Shown: positions 19,112-28,333 of the stretch, in pieces
Layout of the letters: every line of letters starts with the position of its first letter
Numbering within the stretch: position 1 is the stretch's first letter
Source of the DNA: Lachnospiraceae bacterium
GTDB taxonomy: Bacteria > Bacillota > Clostridia > Lachnospirales > Lachnospiraceae
Direction: 5' to 3'
NCBI GenBank assembly: GCA_029067085.1
Contig: JAIEFE010000021.1
Span: 62,001 to 126,000, forward strand
DNA: 64,000 nucleotides
The notes under the pieces: generated by a model
Database searches by the model: none
What the model saw: the letters and a program-made list of their open reading frames with translations, nothing else
Told to the model about the DNA's origin: nothing
Translations under genes and position numbers: made by a program

Positions 19112-20055
19112 ACCGTGTGATTATAACAGGACCAACAGGCGCTATTGGAATGGCGTTAACTGAATATCTGAGTGAAAGAAATGTACAAGTCATTGCTGTA
19201 GTCAGAGGCGACTCCGCAAGAAAAAGTCAGATGAGAGAGTCAGACAATGTGGCAATAGTTGAATGCGCTCTGACAGAAATGGCAGAACTGCCGCAAAGAG
19301 TCAGAGAAGCAATCAGACTGAAATGCTGGAGTGAAAATCATCCCATTGAAGCATTCTATCATTTAGCATGGGATGGTACATTTGGAGACAGCAGAAATGA
19401 TATGTATCTGCAAAACAGGAATGTAAAATATGCATTAAATGCAGTTGATGCGGCGGCGGAGCTTGGGTGTGAAGTGTTTATTGGCGCTGGTTCGCAGGCA
19501 GAGTACGGAAGATATGAAGGGAAACTAAATGCAGAAGTTCCAACGTTTCCTGAGAATGGATATGGAATTGCTAAATTGTGCGCAGGACAGATGACGAGAA
19601 TCCGGTGTGAACAGAAAGGAATAAGGCATATCTGGACTCGTATTTTAAGTGTATATGGACCCTATGATGGCAGCAGAACTATGGTAATGAGTATGATTGA
19701 TAAAATGCTTAAAGGTGAGAGGGCATCTTGTACTAAGGGTGAGCAGATGTGGGATTATTTGTATTCAAAAGATGCTGCCAATATGATGTATCTTTTGGGA
19801 TGTCATGGGGTTCATGGAAAGATATACTGTCTGGGGAGTGGTATGGTAAAACCATTGAGGGAATACATAGAGGCAATAAGGGATATTATCAATCCTGATG
19901 CTGAAATCGGCTTCGGGGATATAGAGTATTCACCTATGCAAGTCATGAACCTTTGCGCAGATATCAGTGAATTGCAGCAGGATACGGGTTTTGAAGTGCG
20001 ATATAGTTTTCAGAACGGTATAATGGAAACCATTGAATGGGTTAGAGGTAAATAA
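19108..20055 (+). CDS. NAD(P)-dependent epimerase/reductase (extended SDR)
   Basis: Starts with a nucleotide-binding motif TGPTGAIGMALTEYL (GxxGxxG) and carries the catalytic YGIAK (Y and K, about residues 151-155) with an upstream serine in GAGSQAEYG. At 315 residues it has the length of extended SDR sugar-nucleotide enzymes. The start overlaps the ThDP enzyme stop by 4 nt. In a branched-sugar pathway it could reduce the carbonyl of the newly added side chain (YerF-like) or the C4 keto group. Which CDP-sugar it acts on is inferred from context only. Confidence 0.9.
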   Translation: MNRVIITGPTGAIGMALTEYLSERNVQVIAVVRGDSARKSQMRESDNVAIVECALTEMAELPQRVREAIRLKCWSENHPIEAFYHLAWDGTFGDSRNDMYLQNRNVKYALNAVDAAAELGCEVFIGAGSQAEYGRYEGKLNAEVPTFPENGYGIAKLCAGQMTRIRCEQKGIRHIWTRILSVYGPYDGSRTMVMSMIDKMLKGERASCTKGEQMWDYLYSKDAANMMYLLGCHGVHGKIYCLGSGMVKPLREYIEAIRDIINPDAEIGFGDIEYSPMQVMNLCADISELQQDTGFEVRYSFQNGIMETIEWVRGK

Positions 20056-20058
20056 TAA

Positions 20059-21015
20059 ATGAAAAAGATTAGTGTAATGATTCCATGTTTTAATGAAGAA
20101 GAAAATGTGAAGCAGATATGTTATGCTGTGAAACAAATTTTGGAGACGGAATTAAACCAATATGATTATGAAATTCTATTTATTGATAACGATTCCAGTG
20201 ATAAAACCAGAGATTACATTAGGGAATTATGCAGTGAGAATAGCAATGTAAAGGCAATATTTAATGCTAAAAATTTTGGACAGTTCAATTCACCATATTA
20301 TGGTATGTGCCAGACAACAGGCGATTGTACGATTACAATGTGTTGCGATTTTCAGGATCCGGTAGAAATGATACCTAAACTTGTAAAGGAGTGGGAAAAG
20401 GGATATAAAATAGTATGTGCAATAAAAGCGACAAGCAAAGAAAACAAAATTATGAGATTTTTAAGAACATGCTATTATAAAGTGATTAAGAAAATGTCAG
20501 AGGTTGACCAGATAGAACATTTTACAGGATTTGGGCTGTATGACAGAAGCTTTATTCAGGTTTTACGAGAATTAGAAGATCCAACTCCTTTTCTTAGAGG
20601 AATTGTTGCAGAGCTTGGCTACAAGCGCAAAGATATCCCTTATGAGCAACAAAAAAGAAGAGCAGGCAAAACACATAATAATTGGTTTACATTATATGAT
20701 GCCGCAATGTTGAGTTTTACTTCTTACACAAAAGCTGGTCTGCGCCTGGCGACTTTACTTGGCTTTTTTACAGCTGCTATTAGCATGGCGATCGGAGTTG
20801 TTTATCTTATATTGAAATTAATATACTGGGATAGGTTTGTGGCAGGCATGGCGCCGATACTTTTGGCGGTATTGTTTTTAGGTTCAGTACAACTGTTTTT
20901 TATAGGATTTTTGGGTGAGTATGTGTTAAGTATTAATAAACGAATAATGAAACGGCCGCTTGTTATTGAAGAGGAACGGATCAATTTTGAAAATATATGC
21001 GAAACAAATATGTGA
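20059..21015 (+). CDS. GtrB/DPM1-like polyprenyl-phosphate glycosyltransferase
   Basis: A GT2 enzyme with VMIPCFNEEENVKQI at the N-terminus, LFIDNDSSDKTRDYI, and DFQDPVEMIPKLV as the DxD region. Two strongly hydrophobic helices are at the C-terminus (about residues 225-250 and 262-290), then a basic tail. This architecture belongs to enzymes that load a single sugar on undecaprenyl phosphate for transfer outside the membrane. A GT-C-like membrane protein at 11286 could be the acceptor-side partner. It starts 4 nt after the SDR gene. The donor is plausibly the CDP-sugar made by the surrounding genes, though that is unproven. Confidence 0.9.
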   Translation: MKKISVMIPCFNEEENVKQICYAVKQILETELNQYDYEILFIDNDSSDKTRDYIRELCSENSNVKAIFNAKNFGQFNSPYYGMCQTTGDCTITMCCDFQDPVEMIPKLVKEWEKGYKIVCAIKATSKENKIMRFLRTCYYKVIKKMSEVDQIEHFTGFGLYDRSFIQVLRELEDPTPFLRGIVAELGYKRKDIPYEQQKRRAGKTHNNWFTLYDAAMLSFTSYTKAGLRLATLLGFFTAAISMAIGVVYLILKLIYWDRFVAGMAPILLAVLFLGSVQLFFIGFLGEYVLSINKRIMKRPLVIEEERINFENICETNM

Positions 21016-21028
21016 GGGAAAAGATATT

Positions 21029-22096
21029 ATGTTTGATAGTTCATTTTATAATAAGAAGAAAGTTTTAATAACAGGTCATACTGGCTTTAAAGGTTCTTGG
21101 ATGTGTCAATTATTGCTTATGTTAGGCGCAGATGTGACAGGATATGCATTGAAACCACCGACAGATCCGGCGTTATTTAATATATGCAATTTATCGGAAC
21201 AGATAAACTCTGTAGAAGGTGATATACGTGATTTGCAGCATTTAAAAGATGTGTTCGCACAGACAAAACCCGAGATAGTAATTCATATGGCAGCACAGCC
21301 GATTGTACGGGAATCATATAAGGATCCGGTATATACATATGAAACAAATGTTATGGGGACAGTAAATGTACTTGAGTGTGTGCGCTTAACTCCGTCTGTA
21401 AAATCTTTTGTAAATGTTACAACAGATAAAGTTTATTTGAATAAGGAATGGACATGGGGATATCGCGAGAATGAGGAATTGAATGGTTACGATCCATATT
21501 CAAACTCCAAGTCCTGTTCTGAACTGGTTACAAGCAGTTATATTAATTCTTTTTTTAAGGATATGGATGTGGCTGTTTCTACAGCCAGAGCCGGAAATGT
21601 AATTGGTGGTGGCGATTTTGCAGTAGATAGAATTATCCCGGACTGCATCCGGGCGGTGGAAAAAAAGGAAGATATTATAGTGAGAAATCCTTTTTCTACA
21701 AGGCCATATGAGCACGTACTGGAGCCGATTGTTGCTTATTTGATAATTGCCAAGGCACAGTATGAAGACAAAAAATATGCCGGAAATTATAATGTGGGAC
21801 CGGATGATACAGACTGTTGGACAACTGGGGATCTGGTGTCTCTGTTTTGCGATAAATGGAATGAGACAACAGGTGATCGTATCAAGTGGATAGATCGATA
21901 TGACGGCGGACCGCATGAAGCGAATTTCCTGAAATTGGATTGTTCCAAACTGAAGAATACTTTTGGCTGGAAACCAAGATGGAACGTAGAGACTGCAATG
22001 GAAAAGATTGTAGAGTGGTCAATGAGATATATAGCTGGCGAAGATGTTTCAGAATGTATGAGGAAGCAGATAGAAGAGTTTATAGGTGATTTGTAA
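21029..22096 (+). CDS. rfbG: CDP-glucose 4,6-dehydratase
   Basis: Converts CDP-glucose to CDP-4-keto-6-deoxyglucose. It is an extended SDR with VLITGHTGFKGSWMCQLLLMLGADVTGY (nucleotide-binding GxTGFKGSW typical of RfbG, split here by its motifs), the catalytic YSNSK (about residue 158-162) and the family sequence VNVTTDKVYLNKEWTWGYREN. At 355 residues from ATG 21029 (GAGGGA 9 nt upstream) it has the standard length; a longer frame from 20960 would run into the preceding gene. It is the last gene before the proposed left inversion site. A degenerate second copy of its first coding bases survives at 37951. Confidence 0.96.
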   Translation: MFDSSFYNKKKVLITGHTGFKGSWMCQLLLMLGADVTGYALKPPTDPALFNICNLSEQINSVEGDIRDLQHLKDVFAQTKPEIVIHMAAQPIVRESYKDPVYTYETNVMGTVNVLECVRLTPSVKSFVNVTTDKVYLNKEWTWGYRENEELNGYDPYSNSKSCSELVTSSYINSFFKDMDVAVSTARAGNVIGGGDFAVDRIIPDCIRAVEKKEDIIVRNPFSTRPYEHVLEPIVAYLIIAKAQYEDKKYAGNYNVGPDDTDCWTTGDLVSLFCDKWNETTGDRIKWIDRYDGGPHEANFLKLDCSKLKNTFGWKPRWNVETAMEKIVEWSMRYIAGEDVSECMRKQIEEFIGDL

Positions 22097-22191
22097 TTTG
22101 CATTCAATTCTAGGATGTAAAAAATGGGTACCGGATTGACAGAATTTTTTTCTAATGTTAATTTATAGATCATAAAGAGTATATTATTTTG

Positions 22192-22218
22192 AATCCTTAA
22201 GTAAGGTACTTAAGGATT
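22192..22218. repeat. Left recombination-site-like palindrome (IRL)
   Basis: A perfect 12-bp inverted pair, AATCCTTAAGTA (22192-22203) and TACTTAAGGATT (22207-22218), flanks an asymmetric 3-bp centre AGG. The inner 21 bp (22195-22215) recur as the exact reverse complement at 30484-30504. Size and symmetry match a tyrosine-recombinase core site with about 10-bp arms and a 7-bp overlap (TAAGGTA). The site lies between rfbG and licD, 42 nt before the licD start. It could instead be an operator for a regulator. Confidence 0.7.
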
Positions 22219-22259
22219 TACCAAACATGATTAAAAGCTTTATTTGGAGAAATATGATT

Positions 22260-23069
22260 ATGAAGTTACAAGATGTCCAAAACATATTATTTGATATTCT
22301 CTGCGAAGTTGATGATATATGCAAAAAAAATCATATTGATTATACTTTAGCGGGAGGTACATTACTTGGAGCCGTTCGCCATCAAGGTTTTATTCCTTGG
22401 GATGATGACATTGATATTAGCGTTGCGAGAAAAGATTTACCCCGCTTGCTAAATGCATTGGAAAATGAATTACCTTCGCACTTAAAACTGATAAGACCAA
22501 AAGATTTCAAACCAAATTTTTATGATTTTACAATTCGTGTAGTCGATTTGCGATATTTTTGGCATAAGGAGACTGAAGAAGATATTTTTTATAACAATTT
22601 GCAAAACTATATTTGCATTGACATATTTGTATTAGATTATGGATCCAATTTTACACAGGGTATAAAATTATCAGCTTTTTGGCAAAAAGTTTTCTATGGT
22701 TTGGCTATGGGGCACCGATACCGGATAAAAAAGGAAAAATATACGTTACTGCAAAAAATACAGACAGCTGTGCTCAGTTTCATTGGTTCTAAAATAAGCA
22801 TGAAAAGAATTATTCAATGGCGAGAGGCCTATAGTAAAAGAAATGCTTTGAAACCCAAAAAATATTATATGTCTACAAATAGTATTCCCAATTATTTGGA
22901 TTTACCAATTCAAGTGTGCTGGTTTAATGAAATTCTCTATTTACCATTTAGAAACAGAGAATTTCCAGTTCCTAAAGGATACGATGAATTATTAACTTTG
23001 ACATATGGGAATTATATGGAGCCACCCAGAGATAAAAGTAAATATATACAGCACTTTATAGAGGAATAA
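22260..23069 (+). CDS. licD: LicD-family phosphotransferase
   Basis: LicD proteins transfer phosphocholine or a similar phospho-group from CDP-choline onto sugars of surface glycans. The hallmark is visible: YTLAGGTLLGAVRHQGFIPWDDDIDISV (about residues 27-54), with the nucleotidyltransferase-type DDDID metal ligands. The 269-residue length from ATG 22260 (TTTGGAG about 10 nt upstream) fits; ATG 22254 and 22227 are other options. It is the first gene inside the proposed invertible segment and points the same way as the upstream operon. A strong terminator at 23200 separates it from the other choline genes. Confidence 0.93.
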   Translation: MKLQDVQNILFDILCEVDDICKKNHIDYTLAGGTLLGAVRHQGFIPWDDDIDISVARKDLPRLLNALENELPSHLKLIRPKDFKPNFYDFTIRVVDLRYFWHKETEEDIFYNNLQNYICIDIFVLDYGSNFTQGIKLSAFWQKVFYGLAMGHRYRIKKEKYTLLQKIQTAVLSFIGSKISMKRIIQWREAYSKRNALKPKKYYMSTNSIPNYLDLPIQVCWFNEILYLPFRNREFPVPKGYDELLTLTYGNYMEPPRDKSKYIQHFIEE

Positions 23070-23199
23070 ATAATTCAAGAATTAATTGTATGGAATATTG
23101 AGCTATATAATAAATGATATTTTTTGCTCATTAGAATTGATTTTTAAGTATTTCCATTATTTTGCCATAACAGTTGACGCAATTGTGTTGCAAAACTAA

Positions 23200-23227
23200 A
23201 AAATGCGCCATTAGAGGCGCATTTTTT
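23200..23227 (+). terminator. Rho-independent terminator after licD
   Basis: A perfect 10-bp stem, AAAATGCGCC (23200-23209) with GGCGCATTTT (23216-23225), and a 6-nt loop ATTAGA, running into a T6 tract (23222-23227). It ends the licD transcript and makes independent expression of the next gene likely. Confidence 0.9.
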
Positions 23228-23286
23228 AAAATAATATGTTCAAACATTGGAATTGACCAAAAGAAAATGAACAGAGGAGTGATGGT

Positions 23287-25932
23287 GTGATAACCGAAAA
23301 AGAGTTTAATGTTTTAAAGACCATAGTGAAGTCTACGGGAGCATTGACACAAAGAGAATTGGCTGAGATAACGGGATGTTCACTTGGAACGATAAATAAA
23401 ATCTGTAACTATTTTATCAGTTGTGATTATATTGATGATAATTATAACATCCTTAGTAAGGGGCGCAACGAATTAGAAAAATTTCGTGTGAATAATGCGA
23501 TTATTCTTGCAGCAGGTATGACTACTGACACGAATCCTATAGCAAAAAATATTCCCAAGGGATTATATGTTGTCAGAGGGGAAGTTTTAATTGAACGGTT
23601 AATAACTCAACTGCAGGCAACCGGAATCAATCAAATTTATGTTGTTGTGGGATTTAGAATGGATCAGTTCTTCTATTTGGAAGAAAAGTATGGAGTTCAT
23701 TTAATACCAAATACCACATATTTTACCAGAAATAACAATGGCTCCTTATATTGCGTTAGAAACGTATTGGGCAATTCATATATCATACCGAATGATGAGT
23801 ATTTCACAGAAAATATATTTTCTTCCTACGAATATAATTCATATTATGCAACAATACATACTAATTCTAAGTCAAAAGAGGCATTTGTGAAATTAGATAA
23901 TAACGACAGGATAATTGGAGTATATAGAGGTGGAAAATCTGGTTGGGTTATGCTTGGTCACTGCTATCTGACTAAAGAATTTGCAAATAACTATTTTGAA
24001 TGGCTGGAGGAAGTATACGAGCAATACGAAACTCAAAGATTGTTTTGGGAAGAAATATTCTATCCTCATCTTCGGGAAATACCTCTATATGCGAAGAAAT
24101 ATAAGGAAGGTATAATTTATGAATTTGATGAGTTAAACGAACTCCAAGACTTTGATAATCAGTTCTTCAATAACATTAATCCGGAAATATATAAACTCAT
24201 ATGTGAGATTTTTAATTCTTCTAGGAGTGAGATTACTGAAATAAGGCCAGTGAGAGAGAACAGCATCGATATTTTCTTTAGATTTAAGGTTAGAAACGAT
24301 GAATTCGTTTTCCGATATCCGACTAAAGAATCGACAGAACTTATTAATTATGCTATTGAAGGTGCACATAATAAAGCTGTAAAAGAACTTGGTGTTGATG
24401 AAAGCTTTATTTTTGATGATAGAAGAGGCTATAGAATATCGATGGCATCTTCTGAAATAGAAGTTCTAAATCAAGAACACTGTATTGAGCTTGTAAAATT
24501 AATAAAAGATGACCAGGTTTCAGTAGTTCATAGTTTTGATTACAGGGAGCGTATCAGAAGTATTTTTGATTTTTTCGATGACAATCAAACATTACGAATT
24601 TCAAGGTTTGAAGATTTACATGGCAGAATTATTTCGTTATTAGCTTTAATTGAAAATGATGGTTGGAAAAAACAATTTAGCCACAATAATATTTCACACT
24701 CAAAGTTTCGAATGAGCGGTACAAGTCTGTCTTTAATTGATTGGCATTTTTCGGGAGTAAACGATATTGGATATGATATCGCTGCACTTTCTGATGTTTT
24801 CTCTATAAACAATGAACTAAATGAAAATGTTATGTCGAAATTTATAAAAGTAACAGCGGAAGCAAAACGTCATTTGTATGCGTGTCAGGCGGTTGCATGT
24901 TATTATAGATTTTTGTTAGGCATTTACTATACCAGTAGCGTAAATGAGTTCTCCGATACTCTTTACGATAACTGGAAAATGGCAAAATACTATCTTCATA
25001 TTGCAGAGGATTTATATGCGCAAAAGCATAATGAGTATTTAACAAATGAGCAGGTACGATACGTTGAAGAACAGATTGGAGAGCCGTTTGTTTCTTTGGA
25101 ACCGTTGACTGGTGGTGTAACAAATGCAACATATGACATGCTTTCCAAATCTGGAAAAAGGTATGCACTTCGTATTCCTGGCGTTGGTACAAACGATTAT
25201 ATCAATCGAAAAGATGAAATGCAGAATATTTCAATGATAGATTTGCTGGGTGTCATGCCGCGGGTAATTTGTGCGGATCCAGAAACAGGAATTCTGATCA
25301 TGGAATACTTGGAAAACAATCAGCCGTGCTCCATGGAAGATATTTACAATGCAAAGTCTCTGCAGAAAATTTGCAGATTACTCTACACCATACATACATC
25401 TGGAAAAACTTTTAATAGTGAGTTCGATATATCGAAAAGGCAGGCAATGTATCGTGAGCATTTACGAAACTTGGGTGGTAAGTCACCACGACAGCTTCAG
25501 CAAGAAGAAGACCGAATGGATATTTGGATGTCTTACTTGTTCCTAAATTATCCGAAGGAGCTGGTGGCATGTCATATTGACCCTAAGCTGAATAACTTCT
25601 TGAAAAAGGGAATGCAACTGTATTTATTGGATTGGGAATATTCAGGAATGGCAGATTGCTACTTTGAACTGGCGAACTTTTCATTAACTAATAACTTGTC
25701 AGAGGAAGAAGAAGCATTGTTTTTAGATAACTACTGTCAAGTTTCGGGAATTAAGTTTGATAGAGTAAAATTTATGCTTTACAAATTCGCTACTGATTAT
25801 CTCTGGATTTACTGGCATCTTATAAAGTGTCAGCAGAAATCTATGGTAGAGTATAACGAAATGAGTTGGAGAAAACGATTAAAACGAGCAAAAAAAATAA
25901 TTGATGAATTGGAAAAGGAGCATGAAACATGA
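23287..25932 (+). CDS. Winged-helix / nucleotidyltransferase / kinase-like / choline kinase (LicA-like) fusion, 881 aa
   Basis: Four parts can be seen. Residues 1-66 look like a winged helix-turn-helix (TQRELAEITGCSLGTINKICNYF). Residues 70-290 resemble a LicC-type nucleotidyltransferase (AIILAAG at 71-77, PKGL at 90-93, NNNGSLYCVRN), but the usual GxGxR after AAG is replaced by MTTDT. Residues 300-575 resemble a choline/aminoglycoside kinase whose catalytic HxDxxxxN is altered (H466, N468, S472) while DW at 485-486 remains. Residues 590-875 are an intact LicA-like kinase with H763, D765, N770 and the metal ligand D782 in LLDWEYSG. The last domain should phosphorylate choline; the first may sense or regulate. 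The stop overlaps licC by 4 nt. Confidence 0.85.
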   Translation: MITEKEFNVLKTIVKSTGALTQRELAEITGCSLGTINKICNYFISCDYIDDNYNILSKGRNELEKFRVNNAIILAAGMTTDTNPIAKNIPKGLYVVRGEVLIERLITQLQATGINQIYVVVGFRMDQFFYLEEKYGVHLIPNTTYFTRNNNGSLYCVRNVLGNSYIIPNDEYFTENIFSSYEYNSYYATIHTNSKSKEAFVKLDNNDRIIGVYRGGKSGWVMLGHCYLTKEFANNYFEWLEEVYEQYETQRLFWEEIFYPHLREIPLYAKKYKEGIIYEFDELNELQDFDNQFFNNINPEIYKLICEIFNSSRSEITEIRPVRENSIDIFFRFKVRNDEFVFRYPTKESTELINYAIEGAHNKAVKELGVDESFIFDDRRGYRISMASSEIEVLNQEHCIELVKLIKDDQVSVVHSFDYRERIRSIFDFFDDNQTLRISRFEDLHGRIISLLALIENDGWKKQFSHNNISHSKFRMSGTSLSLIDWHFSGVNDIGYDIAALSDVFSINNELNENVMSKFIKVTAEAKRHLYACQAVACYYRFLLGIYYTSSVNEFSDTLYDNWKMAKYYLHIAEDLYAQKHNEYLTNEQVRYVEEQIGEPFVSLEPLTGGVTNATYDMLSKSGKRYALRIPGVGTNDYINRKDEMQNISMIDLLGVMPRVICADPETGILIMEYLENNQPCSMEDIYNAKSLQKICRLLYTIHTSGKTFNSEFDISKRQAMYREHLRNLGGKSPRQLQQEEDRMDIWMSYLFLNYPKELVACHIDPKLNNFLKKGMQLYLLDWEYSGMADCYFELANFSLTNNLSEEEEALFLDNYCQVSGIKFDRVKFMLYKFATDYLWIYWHLIKCQQKSMVEYNEMSWRKRLKRAKKIIDELEKEHET

Positions 25933-26648
25933 AGCAGGTAATTGTAATGGCAGCGGGTTTGGGATCACGTTTAAAGGAATTAACCACGGAAACCCCAAAG
26001 CCGCTACTGAAGGTAAATGGAAAAAGTATGCTTGAGACTAATATTGAATACATGATAGAAGCAGGCATCGACAGAGTAATAATTATTGTAGGCTATTTAA
26101 AAGAAAAATTCTATTATCTGAAAGATAAATATAAAGAACAAATTGTTATAGAATATGTTGTTAATGAGCAATATGCAGATTTTAATACTATCCGTTCTAT
26201 GTATTGTGCCCGTACATTTTTTGAGTGTGATAGCTATTTTATCACAGCAGATAATTTTCTCATGCTCAACCTCTATAAGAAATATCAAGCGGATTATAGT
26301 TTTTATCTACTCCGTCCTTATCAGCATTTTGAAAAGGAAGAGTGGACTGTTGAACTGGATAACAATCTAAGATTTGTAAACGTTGATCTTCATGGACATG
26401 ATGGTTATGCCTACTCCGGTGTGTCCTTTTGGAAACTTAAAGACATGCAGTATATCAGAGAAAGACTTGAAGAGGTTGATTGGGAGGATGAAAAGACAAA
26501 GAAGATGTATTGGGACAATGTATTATTACCGCATCTGAAAGAATTTGCTGTACACGCAATAATTCTGGAAAATAATTCGGAATTTTATGAGGTTGATGAT
26601 CAAGAAGACCTTTTAAAACTATCTAACTACTTGAAAGGAGTAATATAA
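25929..26648 (+). CDS. licC: CTP:phosphocholine cytidylyltransferase
   Basis: A single-domain nucleotidyltransferase of 239 residues with the full signature VMAAGLGSRLKELTTETPKPLL (about residues 6-27, given as motif) and the LicC-type acceptor region VNEQYADFNTIRSMYCAR followed by FITADNFLML with the metal aspartate. It should make CDP-choline, the donor for LicD. ATGA overlap with the kinase fusion shows coupling, so phosphocholine and CDP-choline are made from one message. Because the fused nucleotidyltransferase upstream lacks the GxGxR loop, this protein is probably the active cytidylyltransferase. Confidence 0.93.
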   Translation: MKQVIVMAAGLGSRLKELTTETPKPLLKVNGKSMLETNIEYMIEAGIDRVIIIVGYLKEKFYYLKDKYKEQIVIEYVVNEQYADFNTIRSMYCARTFFECDSYFITADNFLMLNLYKKYQADYSFYLLRPYQHFEKEEWTVELDNNLRFVNVDLHGHDGYAYSGVSFWKLKDMQYIRERLEEVDWEDEKTKKMYWDNVLLPHLKEFAVHAIILENNSEFYEVDDQEDLLKLSNYLKGVI

Positions 26649-26650
26649 TT

Positions 26651-28279
26651 ATGAATATTTCAATGAAAGAAGCTATTAAACGTGGCTTGAGACCGAGTGT
26701 TATTCTTACAACTTTGATCATATTTGGTACTCTGATAGGAATTGGAGCGGTAAATGGCGATAGCTTTATTGCCGTGCTAAATTCAGTTTTTGTTTCCTTG
26801 ATGATCAATGGTGGTTGGTTAATATCATTGGGGACACTTGGATTTGTAATTTTCCTATTGATTATTCTTTTTCACCCAATTGGTAAAGTAAAACTTGGTG
26901 GAAAAGATGCAAAACCAGAGTATAGTTTGTGGAACTGGTTTGCAATTTCTCTCTGCGCTGGTATCGGTACAGGTATTGTTTTTTGGGGGCCGGTAGAACC
27001 TCTGAAATTTGCAGTTCAGCCACAGGCAAGTACAGGATTATCAGGAGGATTATATGAAACACTGGTATGGTCGCTGAGTAAGAGTTACCTACATTGGTCG
27101 TTTGCTCCTTATGCAACATATGCAATTTTTGGTGTTGCTATTGCATTTGCATTCTATAATTTGAACTCTAGTTTTTCTGTCAGTTCAGGATTTGTACCAC
27201 TGATGGGAAAAAAAGCTGAAAAAAATTGGTTTAAGGGAATTATTGATAGTTTGACTGCATTTGCTATCACTGGTGGTTGCGCAGGTTCCCTTGGTTATGG
27301 CTTACTTCAAATTTCCAGTGGCCTGAATACGTTGTTTGGAATTCCGAAGGAAAACACCACGTACATTGCCATTTGCGTGGTGATTGTTGTAACATTTACT
27401 ATTTCTAGTATAACTGGTATGAAAAAAGGTATTCGCTGGTTGAGTGACAAGAATGCCTGGATGTTCCTTGGACTTATGGTTCTTGCGTTTTTGTTCGGAC
27501 CGGGTCAGTGGATCTGCAACTTGTTTGTTGAATCTCTTGGAGATTTTCTTAGTGGCTTTTTAAAAAGTATCACATCAATAAGTGCGGTATCTGATGAGGG
27601 GAAAATTGTTGGCAGCGTTTGGCATAAATCAAGTGAACTGTGGTCACAGTGGTGGGATCAGTATTATTTTGTGGATTTCCTAAGCTTCGGGCCAATCGTT
27701 GGTTTGTTCTCAATTAAGCTGGCAAAAGGTAGAACTCTCCGTGAATATGTAGTTATGAACTGGGTAGTTCCTGCTTTCTTTGGTATTATCTGGTTTGCAA
27801 TTTTTGGTGGACTGGCACTAGATATTCAGTTTAACTTTGAAGCTTATGCGGGGAAGATTGATCTGCAAGGCTGTGCATCACTGTTTGATTTTATGCAACA
27901 GTATGGTAATGAGGCTATGATGCTTAAAGTTGTAGAAGTGATTCCATTTGCACCTATTCTTAAACCGTTAATTCTTGTGCTGGTAGTGCTTTCTTTTGTA
28001 ACGATGGCTGATTCAACTACTTCTACGGTATCATTGATGTCAATTGTTGATAATAAAGGTGTGGAAGAGGCACCTATGGGAATTAAGCTGTTTTGGGCTA
28101 TTATCATGGGCGCCGCTTCGCTGATTTTCACACTGACGGGCAGCATTGATGGTATCAAAATAGTAAAAACGATAGCCGGATTTCCGATTTTGATTATGGG
28201 TATCGTAATGATGGTGATGTTTATTATATACATTATTAAGCACGGAAGAGATAAAGAGATAAGGGATATGATGATATGA
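26651..28279 (+). CDS. BCCT-family choline/betaine transporter
   Basis: A 542-residue transporter with about twelve membrane spans. The BCCT signature is present: AGIGTGIVFWGPVEPLKFAVQP (about residues 100-121) and the Trp-rich region SYLHWSFAPYATYA, plus MADSTTSTVSLMS in the substrate/ion-site helix. It imports a quaternary amine, here most likely choline for phosphocholine synthesis; it takes the place that LicB has in Haemophilus. A strong GAAAGGAG lies about 10 nt before the ATG and the gene starts 2 nt after licC, so it belongs to the same operon. Confidence 0.93.
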   Translation: MNISMKEAIKRGLRPSVILTTLIIFGTLIGIGAVNGDSFIAVLNSVFVSLMINGGWLISLGTLGFVIFLLIILFHPIGKVKLGGKDAKPEYSLWNWFAISLCAGIGTGIVFWGPVEPLKFAVQPQASTGLSGGLYETLVWSLSKSYLHWSFAPYATYAIFGVAIAFAFYNLNSSFSVSSGFVPLMGKKAEKNWFKGIIDSLTAFAITGGCAGSLGYGLLQISSGLNTLFGIPKENTTYIAICVVIVVTFTISSITGMKKGIRWLSDKNAWMFLGLMVLAFLFGPGQWICNLFVESLGDFLSGFLKSITSISAVSDEGKIVGSVWHKSSELWSQWWDQYYFVDFLSFGPIVGLFSIKLAKGRTLREYVVMNWVVPAFFGIIWFAIFGGLALDIQFNFEAYAGKIDLQGCASLFDFMQQYGNEAMMLKVVEVIPFAPILKPLILVLVVLSFVTMADSTTSTVSLMSIVDNKGVEEAPMGIKLFWAIIMGAASLIFTLTGSIDGIKIVKTIAGFPILIMGIVMMVMFIIYIIKHGRDKEIRDMMI

Positions 28280-28333
28280 ATAAAGGAATGTCAGATGCAA
28301 GTAGGTAATGGCCACTTATAGAGTTAGAGCAGG

